Shown here: positions 34,368-42,626 of the stretch, piece after piece
How the letters are laid out: each line of letters opens with the position of its first letter
Position numbering within the stretch: position 1 is the first letter of the stretch
DNA from: DAOMFB01 sp963721385
Lineage (GTDB): Bacteria; Acidobacteriota; Thermoanaerobaculia; UBA5066
Assembly (NCBI GenBank): GCA_963721385.1
Contig: CAVRJB010000019.1
Span: forward strand, 806,001 to 870,000
Direction of reading: 5' to 3'
Length of the DNA: 64,000 bases
Made by a program: the position numbers and the translations under genes
The notes under the pieces: model-generated
What the model saw: the letters and a program-made list of their open reading frames with translations, nothing else
Told to the model about the DNA's origin: nothing
The model's database searches: none

Positions 34368-36080
34368 ATGGCAGAGCGGAAGTCCGCGGAGAACGTTCCC
34401 TCGTTCGCGTTCGAGATGCTCAGGAAAGTGCTGCGCGACCTTCCCGCCGGCATCCTCCTCGTCGGGCCGGACGGGAAGATCCGCCTCGTGAACAAGACCG
34501 CCGCGGCCCTCCTCTCCCGGCCGGAGCGCGAGCTGATCGGCACGAACGTCTTCGAGGACGAGTGGACCCCCCTCCGGGAGGACGGGACGCCGTACGGCCG
34601 CGGGGAGTCGCCTCTGATCCGGGCGCTGACGCTGAAGCTGCCGGTCCGGAACGTCGTCGTCGGCGTCCCGGGGCCCGGGGAGCCGACGTGGCTCCTGATG
34701 AACGCCGAGCCGGAGTTGACGCCGGACGGCGAGCTGACGCAGGTCATCTGCAGCTTCCTCGATGTGACCGAAGGGCGCCGCGCCGAGGAGGAGATCGAGC
34801 ACCTCGCCTATCACGACTCGCTCACGGGCCTCCCGAACCGGCTGCTCTTTGCGGACCGGATCGAAGTGGCGCTCTCGAAGGCTCGCTATTCCCGCGAGCC
34901 GCTGATGGTCCTGGTCGTCGACATCGACCGTTTCAAGATGATCAACGACAGCCTCGACCACCGGGCCGGCGACACCCTGCTGCAGCAGTTCGGCGCGCGG
35001 CTGCGCCACTGCGTCCAGGACGGCGACACCGTCGCCCGCCTCGGAGGGGACCAGTTCCTGATCCTGATGCCCCGGATCGGCTCGACGTCGGCCATCCCCT
35101 CGATCGCCGAACGGATCCTCGAAGCCGTGCGGCGCCCCTTCCACATCGAAGGGCGCGAGCTTTTCGTGACGGCGTCGCTCGGCATCAGCCTGTTTCCCGA
35201 CGACGGCGACGACGTCGCGACGCTCCTCCAGTGCGCCGACACGGCGATGAACCGGGCCAAACGCGAGGGGCGGGACGCCTACATGCTCTACCGCCCCGAC
35301 ATGAACGCCCGGGCGCGCGAGCGGATGAAGCTGGAGACGAGCCTTCGGCGGGCCCTCGAGCGGACGGAGTTCCTCCTCCACTACCAGCCCCAGATCGACC
35401 TCAGGACGGAGAAGATCGTCGGCGCCGAGGCGCTGCTCCGATGGCGCCGCGGCGACCTGGCGGTGGTGCCGCCGTCCGACTTCATCTCGATCCTCGAAGA
35501 GACGGGCCTCATCGTCACGATCGGCGAGTGGGTCCTCCGAACGGCCTGCACCCAGCTCCGCGAATGGCACGAGGCGGGATTCGCGGACCTCCGCATCGCG
35601 GTCAACCTCTCGGCCCGGCAGTTTCAGCACGCGGCGCTGGTCGACCGGGTCCGGACGATCCTGAAGGAAACCAGGATTCCGGCGAAGGCGCTCCTCCTCG
35701 AGATCACCGAGAGCGTCGCCATGGAGCGGGCTCAGGGAAGCCTCGCGAAGCTCGCCGAGCTGAAGGAGCTGGGCGTCCAGATCGCCCTCGACGACTTCGG
35801 CACCGGCTACTCGTCCCTCGCCTACCTCAAGCGCTTTCCGATCGACGTCCTGAAGATCGACCAGAGCTTCGTCCGCGGCGTCGAGTTCGACGCGAAGGAC
35901 GCCGCCCTGGGCGTCACGTCGATCGACCTGGCCCACGGCCTGAACCTCCGCGTCATCGCCGAAGGGGTCGAGACCGAGGGACAGCAGGAGTTCCTGAAGA
36001 AGCACGGCTGCGACGAGATCCAGGGTTTCCTCGTCAGCCGTCCCCTGACGCCCGAAGGCTTTCGGAAGAAGCTCGGGTGA
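34368..36080 (+). CDS. PAS-GGDEF-EAL protein inside the thr operon, predicted c-di-GMP phosphodiesterase
   Basis: A 570-residue cytoplasmic signalling protein with no transmembrane segment. PAS domain at about 20-135, GGDEF domain at 145-305, EAL domain at 325-565. The cyclase site reads GGDQF (226-230) with the catalytic Glu replaced by Gln, so cyclase activity is probably lost. The EAL domain is intact (EALLRW from 354, LLLEITESVAM, LDDFGTGYSSLAYL), so c-di-GMP hydrolysis is expected. It begins 4 bases after thrB, and its stop overlaps the thrC start by 4 bases (GTGA). Translation is therefore coupled to threonine synthesis. The ligand of the PAS domain is unknown. Confidence 0.93.
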   Translation: MAERKSAENVPSFAFEMLRKVLRDLPAGILLVGPDGKIRLVNKTAAALLSRPERELIGTNVFEDEWTPLREDGTPYGRGESPLIRALTLKLPVRNVVVGVPGPGEPTWLLMNAEPELTPDGELTQVICSFLDVTEGRRAEEEIEHLAYHDSLTGLPNRLLFADRIEVALSKARYSREPLMVLVVDIDRFKMINDSLDHRAGDTLLQQFGARLRHCVQDGDTVARLGGDQFLILMPRIGSTSAIPSIAERILEAVRRPFHIEGRELFVTASLGISLFPDDGDDVATLLQCADTAMNRAKREGRDAYMLYRPDMNARARERMKLETSLRRALERTEFLLHYQPQIDLRTEKIVGAEALLRWRRGDLAVVPPSDFISILEETGLIVTIGEWVLRTACTQLREWHEAGFADLRIAVNLSARQFQHAALVDRVRTILKETRIPAKALLLEITESVAMERAQGSLAKLAELKELGVQIALDDFGTGYSSLAYLKRFPIDVLKIDQSFVRGVEFDAKDAALGVTSIDLAHGLNLRVIAEGVETEGQQEFLKKHGCDEIQGFLVSRPLTPEGFRKKLG

Positions 36081-37384
36081 GCGCCGGGGCGGCCCTCTCC
36101 TCGTTCCGGTGCATCGCCTGCGGGTCCGCCTATCCGATCCGGGAGGTCCGGACCTCGTGCGACAGCTGCGGGGCGCTCCTCGACATCGTCCCCGACCTCG
36201 CCGCTTTCGGTCGCTCGGGCGCGGCGTGGCGCGACCTCTTCGAGGGACGGCGGACAGCGCCCCTCTCGCCCCGGACGCCGGCGCGGGACAGGAGCGGCGT
36301 GTGGCGGTTCCGCGAGCACGTCTTCCCGGCGCTACCCGAGGCGGAGATCGTCAGCAAGCCCGAGGGGGCGACGCGCCTCTACGCTCCGGAAGCGCTCGGG
36401 GAAGAGATCGGCCTTCCGCGCCTTCGCGTCAAGCACGAGGGGGAGAACCCGACGCTCTCCTTCAAGGACCGCGGGATGACGGTCGGCGTCTCCTGGGCAC
36501 GGCACCTCGGTCTCAGGGACGTCGCCTGCGCCTCGACCGGGGACACCTCGGCCGCGCTCGCGGCGTACGCCGCCGAGGTGCCCGGCATGAGGGCCATCGT
36601 CCTCCTCCCGGACGCGAAGATCACCGGGGAGCAGCTCTCGCAGGCGCTCCACTACGGCGCGACGACGCTCGGGCTCGCCACCGACTTCGACGGATGCATG
36701 CGCCTCGTCGGCGAGCTGACGGCGGCGCGGCCGATCTACCTTCTCAACTCGAAGAACCCGGTCCGGATCGAAGGGCAGAAGACGATCGGCTGGGAGGCGA
36801 TCCAGGACCTCGGCTGGAAAGTCCCGGACTGGTTCGTCGTCCCCGTCGGAAACGCCGGGAACCTCTCGGCGATCGGGAAGGGGCTTCGCGAGTGGCTGGA
36901 GCTCGGGATCATCGACCGGAAGCCCCGCCTCGCCGGCATCCAGGCCGCCGCAGCCGATCCGTTCTTCCAGTCGTACGAGACCGGCTTCTCGAAGCGCGTC
37001 ACCCGGATCGCGGGGGAGACGGCCGCGTCGGCGATCCGGATCGGCGCGCCCGTGTCGCACCCGAAGGCCGAGCGCGAAATCCGGTTTTTCGACGGCGTCG
37101 TCGCCCGCGTGACGGAGGAGGAGCTTCTCGACGCCGGCGCGCTCGCGAACCGGCACGGCCTCGCCCTCTGCCCGAATTCGGCCGTCGCGCTCGCCGGGGC
37201 GGCGAAGCTGCGGGCGGAGGGAGTCATCAGGAAAGACGATCTCGTCGTCGTCGTCGCCACGGCCCACGCTCTCAAGTTCTCGGGCTCGGCGGCCGCGTAC
37301 CACGAGGGGAAGCACCGCTGGTCGAATCCGCCGCGCCGCCTTCCGGCGACGCTGAGCGCGGTTCTCGAGGCGCTCGGAGTCTGA
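36077..37384 (+). CDS. thrC: Threonine synthase ThrC with N-terminal zinc ribbon
   Basis: A PLP enzyme that converts O-phosphohomoserine to threonine. The 435-residue protein starts at GTG 36077. An N-terminal zinc ribbon (Cys12, Cys15, Cys28, Cys31) is typical of the long form that has this extension. The PLP lysine is Lys130 in NPTLSFKDRGM, and VPVGNAGNLSAIGKGL binds the cofactor phosphate. It closes the operon and is convergent with an FHA gene 6 bases away. Confidence 0.95.
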   Translation: MSAGAALSSFRCIACGSAYPIREVRTSCDSCGALLDIVPDLAAFGRSGAAWRDLFEGRRTAPLSPRTPARDRSGVWRFREHVFPALPEAEIVSKPEGATRLYAPEALGEEIGLPRLRVKHEGENPTLSFKDRGMTVGVSWARHLGLRDVACASTGDTSAALAAYAAEVPGMRAIVLLPDAKITGEQLSQALHYGATTLGLATDFDGCMRLVGELTAARPIYLLNSKNPVRIEGQKTIGWEAIQDLGWKVPDWFVVPVGNAGNLSAIGKGLREWLELGIIDRKPRLAGIQAAAADPFFQSYETGFSKRVTRIAGETAASAIRIGAPVSHPKAEREIRFFDGVVARVTEEELLDAGALANRHGLALCPNSAVALAGAAKLRAEGVIRKDDLVVVVATAHALKFSGSAAAYHEGKHRWSNPPRRLPATLSAVLEALGV

Positions 37385-37390
37385 CGCCCG

Positions 37391-38140
37391 TCAGCCGTGC
37401 GGCGCGTCGGGGGCGCTGCGGATCAGCATGAGCGTGGACGTGCCGATCTCGAATTCGCTCCGGTTCTCGAGGTCCTCGCGGCTGATCCTCAGGTCGCCGA
37501 TCCAGGTCCCGTTCGTCGAGTTCAGGTCGACGAGGACGACCTTTTCGTCGGTCACCTCGAGGGCCGCGTGCTGGCGGGAGCACTGGATGTCGCCGACGAC
37601 GATGTCGGCGTTCGCCCGCCCGATGACGACGCGCGGCTTCAGGATCTCGAAGATCTTCCCGGCGTCCGGCCCCGAGATGCAGGCGAGCGAGTAATGGAAC
37701 GCGGTCGGGAGGCGCAGCCGCCGCTCCGCCGCGGGCACCTCGGGAATCCCCACCTTGTCCGTCGTCCGCAGGGGGTGGCTGCCTGTCGGCGGCGGCGCCG
37801 TGGCGTCGGGGGCGGCGGCGCTCCCGAGCGGGCTCGCCGCCACGCTCTCCTGCATCGCCATCGCACGGGCGGGCGCGCCGGGCATCTGGCGCTTGCGCTT
37901 GCTGGCTTCCGTCAGGGCGGTCTCGTCGAGGGCGAAGTCGTCGGGGCCGGGGATCCGCCCCTTTCCGGATTCATTGACGGATTTCCCCTGGGGCGGCTGC
38001 ACGACGGAGCCGGGAGACGGATTCCGGATCTCGAAGACGTTCGAGCAGCGGGTGCACTTGATCTTCTTCGTCAGCGCGCCGACAAAACGGCTGTCGTCGT
38101 AGTTGTACCGGGCCTGACAGGAGGGGCACTGGATGATCAA
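37391..38140 (-). CDS. Zinc-ribbon and FHA-domain protein
   Basis: A 249-residue protein. An N-terminal MJ0042-type zinc ribbon (IIQCPSCQARYNYD, then IKCTRCSNVFEI) is followed by a disordered Pro/Ala-rich linker and a C-terminal FHA domain (VVIGRANADIVVGD, CSRQHAALEV, LVDLNSTNGTWIGD). FHA domains bind phosphothreonine, so this is probably a reader of Ser/Thr kinase signalling. The TTG at 38140 is preferred as start because GGAG precedes it and relatives start directly with IIQCPSC; an ATG at 38179 would add 13 residues. No kinase gene is in the window. Confidence 0.85.
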   Translation of the reverse strand: MIIQCPSCQARYNYDDSRFVGALTKKIKCTRCSNVFEIRNPSPGSVVQPPQGKSVNESGKGRIPGPDDFALDETALTEASKRKRQMPGAPARAMAMQESVAASPLGSAAAPDATAPPPTGSHPLRTTDKVGIPEVPAAERRLRLPTAFHYSLACISGPDAGKIFEILKPRVVIGRANADIVVGDIQCSRQHAALEVTDEKVVLVDLNSTNGTWIGDLRISREDLENRSEFEIGTSTLMLIRSAPDAPHG

Positions 38141-38203
38141 AGGCTTCTCCCACGACGTGTGCGAACGAGGAGACCCCATTAGAACGCGAGGCGGCCCGGT
38201 ACT

Positions 38204-39364
38204 TCAAGTCGGGAGCGCGGCCGCTGCCCGGGCCCAGAGGCGTGGAACGGCTTCGAGGAGCCGGCCGACGTCCTCCTCGCGCGTCGTCCGGCCGAACGAA
38301 AAACGGAGGGTGGAGCGGACTTCCCCCGCGGAGAGGCCGGTGGCGAGGAGGACCGCGCTCGGCTTCGTCGTCCCGGCCGCGCAGGCCGAGCCCGACGAGG
38401 CCGCGATCCCCTCGAGGTCGAGGGCGGCGAGCAGGATCTCCCCGTCGACGCGGGGCAGGACGGCCGAGGTGACGGTCGGCAGCCGGACGGTCCCCGGGCC
38501 CGTCCCGTTCACCGAGATCCCCGGGATGGCTGCGCGGAGCCCCGCCTCGAACCGGTCACGCAGGGCGCCCAGCCGGGTGGCCTCGGCGTCCAGGCGCCCG
38601 GTTGCGAGGCGAGCCGCCACGCCGAGGCCGACGAGCGCCGCGACATTCTCGGTCCCCGCGCGCCGGCCTTTTTCCTGCCCGCCTCCGGACTCCTGCGGAA
38701 CAACGCGGACTCCCCTCCGGACGAAGAGGGCGCCCGCTCCCTTGGGCCCGCCGAACTTGTGTCCGGTGAGCGACAGGAGGTCGACTCCGAGCGCGCCGAC
38801 GTCCACGGGAAGCTTCCCGACGGCCTGAACCGCATCCGTGTGGGCGAGAGCTCCCGCGCTCCGGGCCGTCTCCGCCAGTGCCGGGAGCCGGGTGTTCACG
38901 ACGCCGGTCTCGTTGTTCGCGAGGATGGCGGAAACGAGGGCCGTCCCTGGACCGCACGCGTCCTCGAACTCGCCCGGGCGGGGCAGACCGGAGGAATCGA
39001 CCGGAAGCTCGAGCGCCTCGAAGCCGAGCGGGAGGAGCGAGCGGGCCGCCTCCCGGACGGCCGGGTGCTCGGCCTGCGTGACGAGGACCCGCCGACGTTC
39101 GGGGTCCGACTCTCGGGCCGCGAGCGCGCCGCCCCGGACCGCAAGGTTGTCCGCCTCCGTCCCCCCCGACGTGAAGACGATCTCCGCGGGGGACGCCCCG
39201 ATGGCCCGCGCAACCTCGGACCGCGCTTCTTCGACCGCATTCCGGGCGGCGCGCCCGGCCGAGTGGACGGACGAAGCGTTTGCCGCGAAGGCCAGCCAGG
39301 GCGCCATCGCCTCCAGGACCTCGGGCGCAACCGGCGTCGTGGCGTGGTGGTCGGCGTAGAGCAA
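38204..39364 (-). CDS. Cysteine desulfurase, NifS/IscS type
   Basis: A PLP enzyme that mobilises sulfur from cysteine for Fe-S clusters, thio-tRNA or other acceptors. The protein has 386 residues. The PLP lysine is Lys203 in LTGHKFGGPKG, and the persulfide cysteine is Cys328 in SSGSACAAGTTKPS, where the loop form fits group I (NifS/IscS) rather than SufS. The start is TTG at 39364 (LYADHHATTPVAPEV); GGAG directly abuts it, so initiation may depend on other signals. No scaffold gene (iscU or nifU) is adjacent, so the sulfur acceptor is open. Confidence 0.93.
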   Translation of the reverse strand: MLYADHHATTPVAPEVLEAMAPWLAFAANASSVHSAGRAARNAVEEARSEVARAIGASPAEIVFTSGGTEADNLAVRGGALAARESDPERRRVLVTQAEHPAVREAARSLLPLGFEALELPVDSSGLPRPGEFEDACGPGTALVSAILANNETGVVNTRLPALAETARSAGALAHTDAVQAVGKLPVDVGALGVDLLSLTGHKFGGPKGAGALFVRRGVRVVPQESGGGQEKGRRAGTENVAALVGLGVAARLATGRLDAEATRLGALRDRFEAGLRAAIPGISVNGTGPGTVRLPTVTSAVLPRVDGEILLAALDLEGIAASSGSACAAGTTKPSAVLLATGLSAGEVRSTLRFSFGRTTREEDVGRLLEAVPRLWARAAAALPT

Positions 39365-39524
39365 CTCCAGGCGACTCAGGGCGATGCGGCCTCCACGCGG
39401 AATTCTAGAAGGGAAACCCTTCGGGGGGTCACTCCGTATCGAGAACAGCTCGCAAGTGTGACGGAAGGCCTGGAATCACTCTTGCGTTCGAGAAACAATA
39501 GAAAGGCCTCCGGGGGTTCTCGAC
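39365..39524. promoter_or_regulatory. Divergent intergenic region of the desulfurase and the GWxTD/VWA gene
   Basis: The largest gene-free gap in the window. A TAGAAT on the minus strand (39407-39402) is a candidate -10 box for the desulfurase. Directly upstream, at 39408-39422, lies a perfect inverted repeat, GAAGGG-aaa-CCCTTC. The octamer TCGAGAAC at 39439-39446 has its reverse complement GTTCTCGA at 39516-39523, one base before the rightward ATG, with a third related copy (TTCGAGAAA) at 39487-39495. A regulator or a leader fold may use these repeats, but none matches a site that I can name. Confidence 0.4.
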
Positions 39525-42500
39525 ATGACGACCGGCGCATCTGCTTTCCGCCTCGGGTTCTTCCCGGCGGCTGCTCTGACGGCCTCCCTGGCAGGAGGCT
39601 CGTTCGCTGCGCCCCCGGCCAAGCCGACGCCGGCGCCTCCGTCCGCAGCTCCCGCCACCCCGCCGGAGGATCCCGAGACAGCCCGGCTCCGAAAGGAAGC
39701 GATGGTGTTCTTCGGCCGGACGGACGACGACCGGACCATCGTCTACATCCGGTCCGGCGTCCCCGACGGCCGGCAGATCGTCCGCTGTCCGGAGCTCTTC
39801 CGCGAGGTCGAGGTCTGGACCTACCTCGAGCACCCCAAGCTCGGAAAGAACGCCCGGATGGTCTTCTTTCCCGAGCCTGGCACGGGCGCCTACCGCTACT
39901 GGATGTTCCTGGACGGCGAGGCGCTCCTCTTTGCGCCCGAGGTCCGGACGACCCTCGAAGCCCTCGATCCCGCGAAGAACGCCTGTTCCGACGCCGCCCT
40001 TCTGAAGACCGCGGTCGCGGCGATCACGGCCCGGCAGAAGGACCCGGTCGGCGGTCTCGAGGAGCGCGCGACCATTGCGATGGTTCGCGAGATGCGGAAG
40101 GCCGCGGCCTCGTCCCCCGACGCGCTGCCTCCCACGGTGCTCCTGTCGAACAAGGCGCTCACGGGAAAGGAGCGGAAGAAGGCGATGGAGGAGCTGCCGG
40201 ACAAGTACCGGCGCTTCCTCGAAGACGTCGATCCGATCATCACCGACCTGGAGCGCGACACGCTCCTCCGCCTCACGACGGACTACCAGCGCGATCACTT
40301 CGTCGACGAGTTCTGGAAGCGCCGCTCGTTCTCGCCCGACGGACTCCGCGTCCCGCTGCGGGACATCTGGGAGCTCCGCGTTCAGCAGGCGCGGCAGCTC
40401 TTCCGGAACCTTCAGAGCGACCGGTCCCGCATCTACCTCGTAAATGGTCCCCCCGACGGCCTCCAGAAGGTGGACTGCCAGGACATCTACTGGCCGATCC
40501 AGATCTGGTACTACGAGCGGATCGATCGGCTGCGCCTTTCGAAGGTCTACCTCCTCTTCTACCAGCAGTTCGGCGTGGGCGACTACAAGCTCTGGACCCC
40601 GACCGACGGGGCGCAGGCCCTCATCCCGGGGAACATGGCGGGAATCGCCGCGCCCGGCGGGCGCCGGGTCGACACGACGCGCTGCGGCGATTACCGGGAC
40701 GTCCAGCGGGCGCTCAGCACCTCGGCGGCGATCTTCGGAACCATCGGGGGGTCGATGAAGATGGTCGACGATCTGAGCTCGGGGGAGAAGCCCGGCTCCG
40801 TGGAAGGCGTCGACGCGATCCTGCAGATGACGACGGACGTCCCGCCCGACGCGACGCCCCTGATGGTCCAGCGGACGATCCGGTTCCCCGAGATGTTCGG
40901 AAACAGGATGCGCGTGGAGCTGGCGATGCTCCTCGAGCGTGAGGCGCTGACGACGAAGAAGATGGGCGAGGAGACCTTCCTCGACATCGACGTCGTCGGC
41001 GAGATCGTCAAGGGCGACCGCCTCATCGACAACTTCCGGTACCGGTTCGACTTCCCGGCCTCGTCCGTTTCGGGGCCCTTCCTCCCTCTGACGATCGAGC
41101 GGGACCTCTACCCCGGTGACTACAGGATCAGGGTAAAGGTCGCCGACGCGAACCGAAACGCGGCGGGCCTCATCTCCGAGACGCTGAAAGTCCCCGACGT
41201 ACCCGATCTCGGGTTGACCGCCCAGGAGAAAGCCGCGCGCGAAGCGGGGCGCCAGGCCGTCGCCCGCCTGGTGGCCGAAGGGGGCGGACCGAAGGGAGCT
41301 CTGACGCTCCTCCCGATCGCACGCGAGTTCGCCACGGGTCTGATCCGGTTCGAGACTCGTTCCTCCTCCCCCGACATCGCCTACACCGAGTTCTGGCTCG
41401 ACAACCGCAAGATCACGACCGACCGCAAGGCGCCGTTCGAGGCCGACCTCGACCTCGGCACGCTCCCGCGCAAGCACGCCGTCAAGGTGATCGGCTTCAC
41501 GAAAGGCGGCAAGGAGATCGCCACGGACGAACTGATCCTGAACGAAGGGCGCGAGGCGTTCCGCGTCCGGATCGGCTCGCCGGAAAAAGGGGCCCGTCTC
41601 GAGGGGGCGACGCGCGTCGTCGCGGACGTCGCCGTTCCGGAAACGAAGAAGCTCAAGCAGGTCGAGATCTACGTGAACGAGCGCCGCGCGGCCACGCTCT
41701 ACCAGGAGCCGTTCCAGCAGGTCGTCGAGATCCCGAAGTCGAAAGACCTCGGCTTCGTGCGGGTCGTGGCGACGTTGACGGACGGGACGACGAGCGAGGA
41801 CCTCCGCTACTACAACGCCCCGAAATACCTCTCCGAGGAGACGGTCCAGGCCATCGAGCTCTACACGACGGTCCTCGCGAAGAACAAGCCGGTCACCGGT
41901 CTCGCGAAGGAGGCCTTCTCGATCTTCGAGGACGGCATCCCTCAGCCGGTCGACGGGTTCGAGGTCGTCGCGAACCTGCCCCTTTCGCTCGGGATCGCGA
42001 TCGACACGTCGGGCTCGATGGAGGAGTCGATCACCGACGCCGAGCAGGCGGCCGTCGGGTTCCTCAGGGACGTCATGACGCCGCGGGACCGCTGCTTCCT
42101 CGTCAACTTCGACAACGAGCCGCAGCTCGTCTCGCGCTTCACGACCGACCGCGACAAGATCGCGCAGGCTCTCGCCGGCATGCGGGCGCAGGGCTCGACC
42201 GCGCTCTGGGACGCCATCGTCTACGGCCTCTACCAGTATCAGGGAGTCCGGGGGCGCAAGGCGTACGTCATCCTGACCGACGGCGAGGACCGCTCGTCGA
42301 AGTTCCCCTTCGAGGCGGCCCTCGACTACGCGAAGAAGTCGGGCGTGGCCCTCTACTTCATCGGCCTGAGGATCCCCGGCTCGCAGCTCGAGGTCCGGCA
42401 CAAGCTCGGAAAGCTCGCGCGGGAGACCGGCGGGAACGCCTACTACGTGAACGCGTCCCCGAGCCTCTCCCGGATCTACGCCGAGATCAACGAGGAGCTC

Positions 42501-42626
42501 CGGAGCCAGTACCTCCTGACGTACCTGCCGCAGAACAAGACGCCGGGCAACCAGTGGCGGAAGATCGAGGTGAAGATGACCCCGTCGAACCTCGTCGCCC
42601 GGACGATCAGCGGTTACTACCCGTAA
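39525..42626 (+). CDS. Secreted protein with two GWxTD-type modules and a C-terminal von Willebrand A domain
   Basis: A 1033-residue protein with a signal peptide (about 1-29) and a Pro/Ala linker. Residues 68-104 and 289-325 are copies of one module (pattern R.IVYI..G.PDG.Q.V.C, then aromatic-Trp) that resembles the second half of the GWxTD domain. The second copy is preceded by the usual DEFWKRR segment (261-267). A beta-rich middle section follows. The C-terminal VWA domain has an intact metal site (DTSGS 827-831, ...STALWDAI..., DGE about 919) of the type common in Acidobacteriota. A GWxTD plus VWA architecture suggests an envelope or extracellular adhesion or assembly role. The frame is intact over 3.1 kb. 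Confidence 0.85.
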   Translation: MTTGASAFRLGFFPAAALTASLAGGSFAAPPAKPTPAPPSAAPATPPEDPETARLRKEAMVFFGRTDDDRTIVYIRSGVPDGRQIVRCPELFREVEVWTYLEHPKLGKNARMVFFPEPGTGAYRYWMFLDGEALLFAPEVRTTLEALDPAKNACSDAALLKTAVAAITARQKDPVGGLEERATIAMVREMRKAAASSPDALPPTVLLSNKALTGKERKKAMEELPDKYRRFLEDVDPIITDLERDTLLRLTTDYQRDHFVDEFWKRRSFSPDGLRVPLRDIWELRVQQARQLFRNLQSDRSRIYLVNGPPDGLQKVDCQDIYWPIQIWYYERIDRLRLSKVYLLFYQQFGVGDYKLWTPTDGAQALIPGNMAGIAAPGGRRVDTTRCGDYRDVQRALSTSAAIFGTIGGSMKMVDDLSSGEKPGSVEGVDAILQMTTDVPPDATPLMVQRTIRFPEMFGNRMRVELAMLLEREALTTKKMGEETFLDIDVVGEIVKGDRLIDNFRYRFDFPASSVSGPFLPLTIERDLYPGDYRIRVKVADANRNAAGLISETLKVPDVPDLGLTAQEKAAREAGRQAVARLVAEGGGPKGALTLLPIAREFATGLIRFETRSSSPDIAYTEFWLDNRKITTDRKAPFEADLDLGTLPRKHAVKVIGFTKGGKEIATDELILNEGREAFRVRIGSPEKGARLEGATRVVADVAVPETKKLKQVEIYVNERRAATLYQEPFQQVVEIPKSKDLGFVRVVATLTDGTTSEDLRYYNAPKYLSEETVQAIELYTTVLAKNKPVTGLAKEAFSIFEDGIPQPVDGFEVVANLPLSLGIAIDTSGSMEESITDAEQAAVGFLRDVMTPRDRCFLVNFDNEPQLVSRFTTDRDKIAQALAGMRAQGSTALWDAIVYGLYQYQGVRGRKAYVILTDGEDRSSKFPFEAALDYAKKSGVALYFIGLRIPGSQLEVRHKLGKLARETGGNAYYVNASPSLSRIYAEINEELRSQYLLTYLPQNKTPGNQWRKIEVKMTPSNLVARTISGYYP

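Noticed and set aside
38204..39364. SufS-type desulfurase
   Set aside because: The cysteine loop SSGSACAAG and the length fit the NifS/IscS group; no suf genes are nearby.
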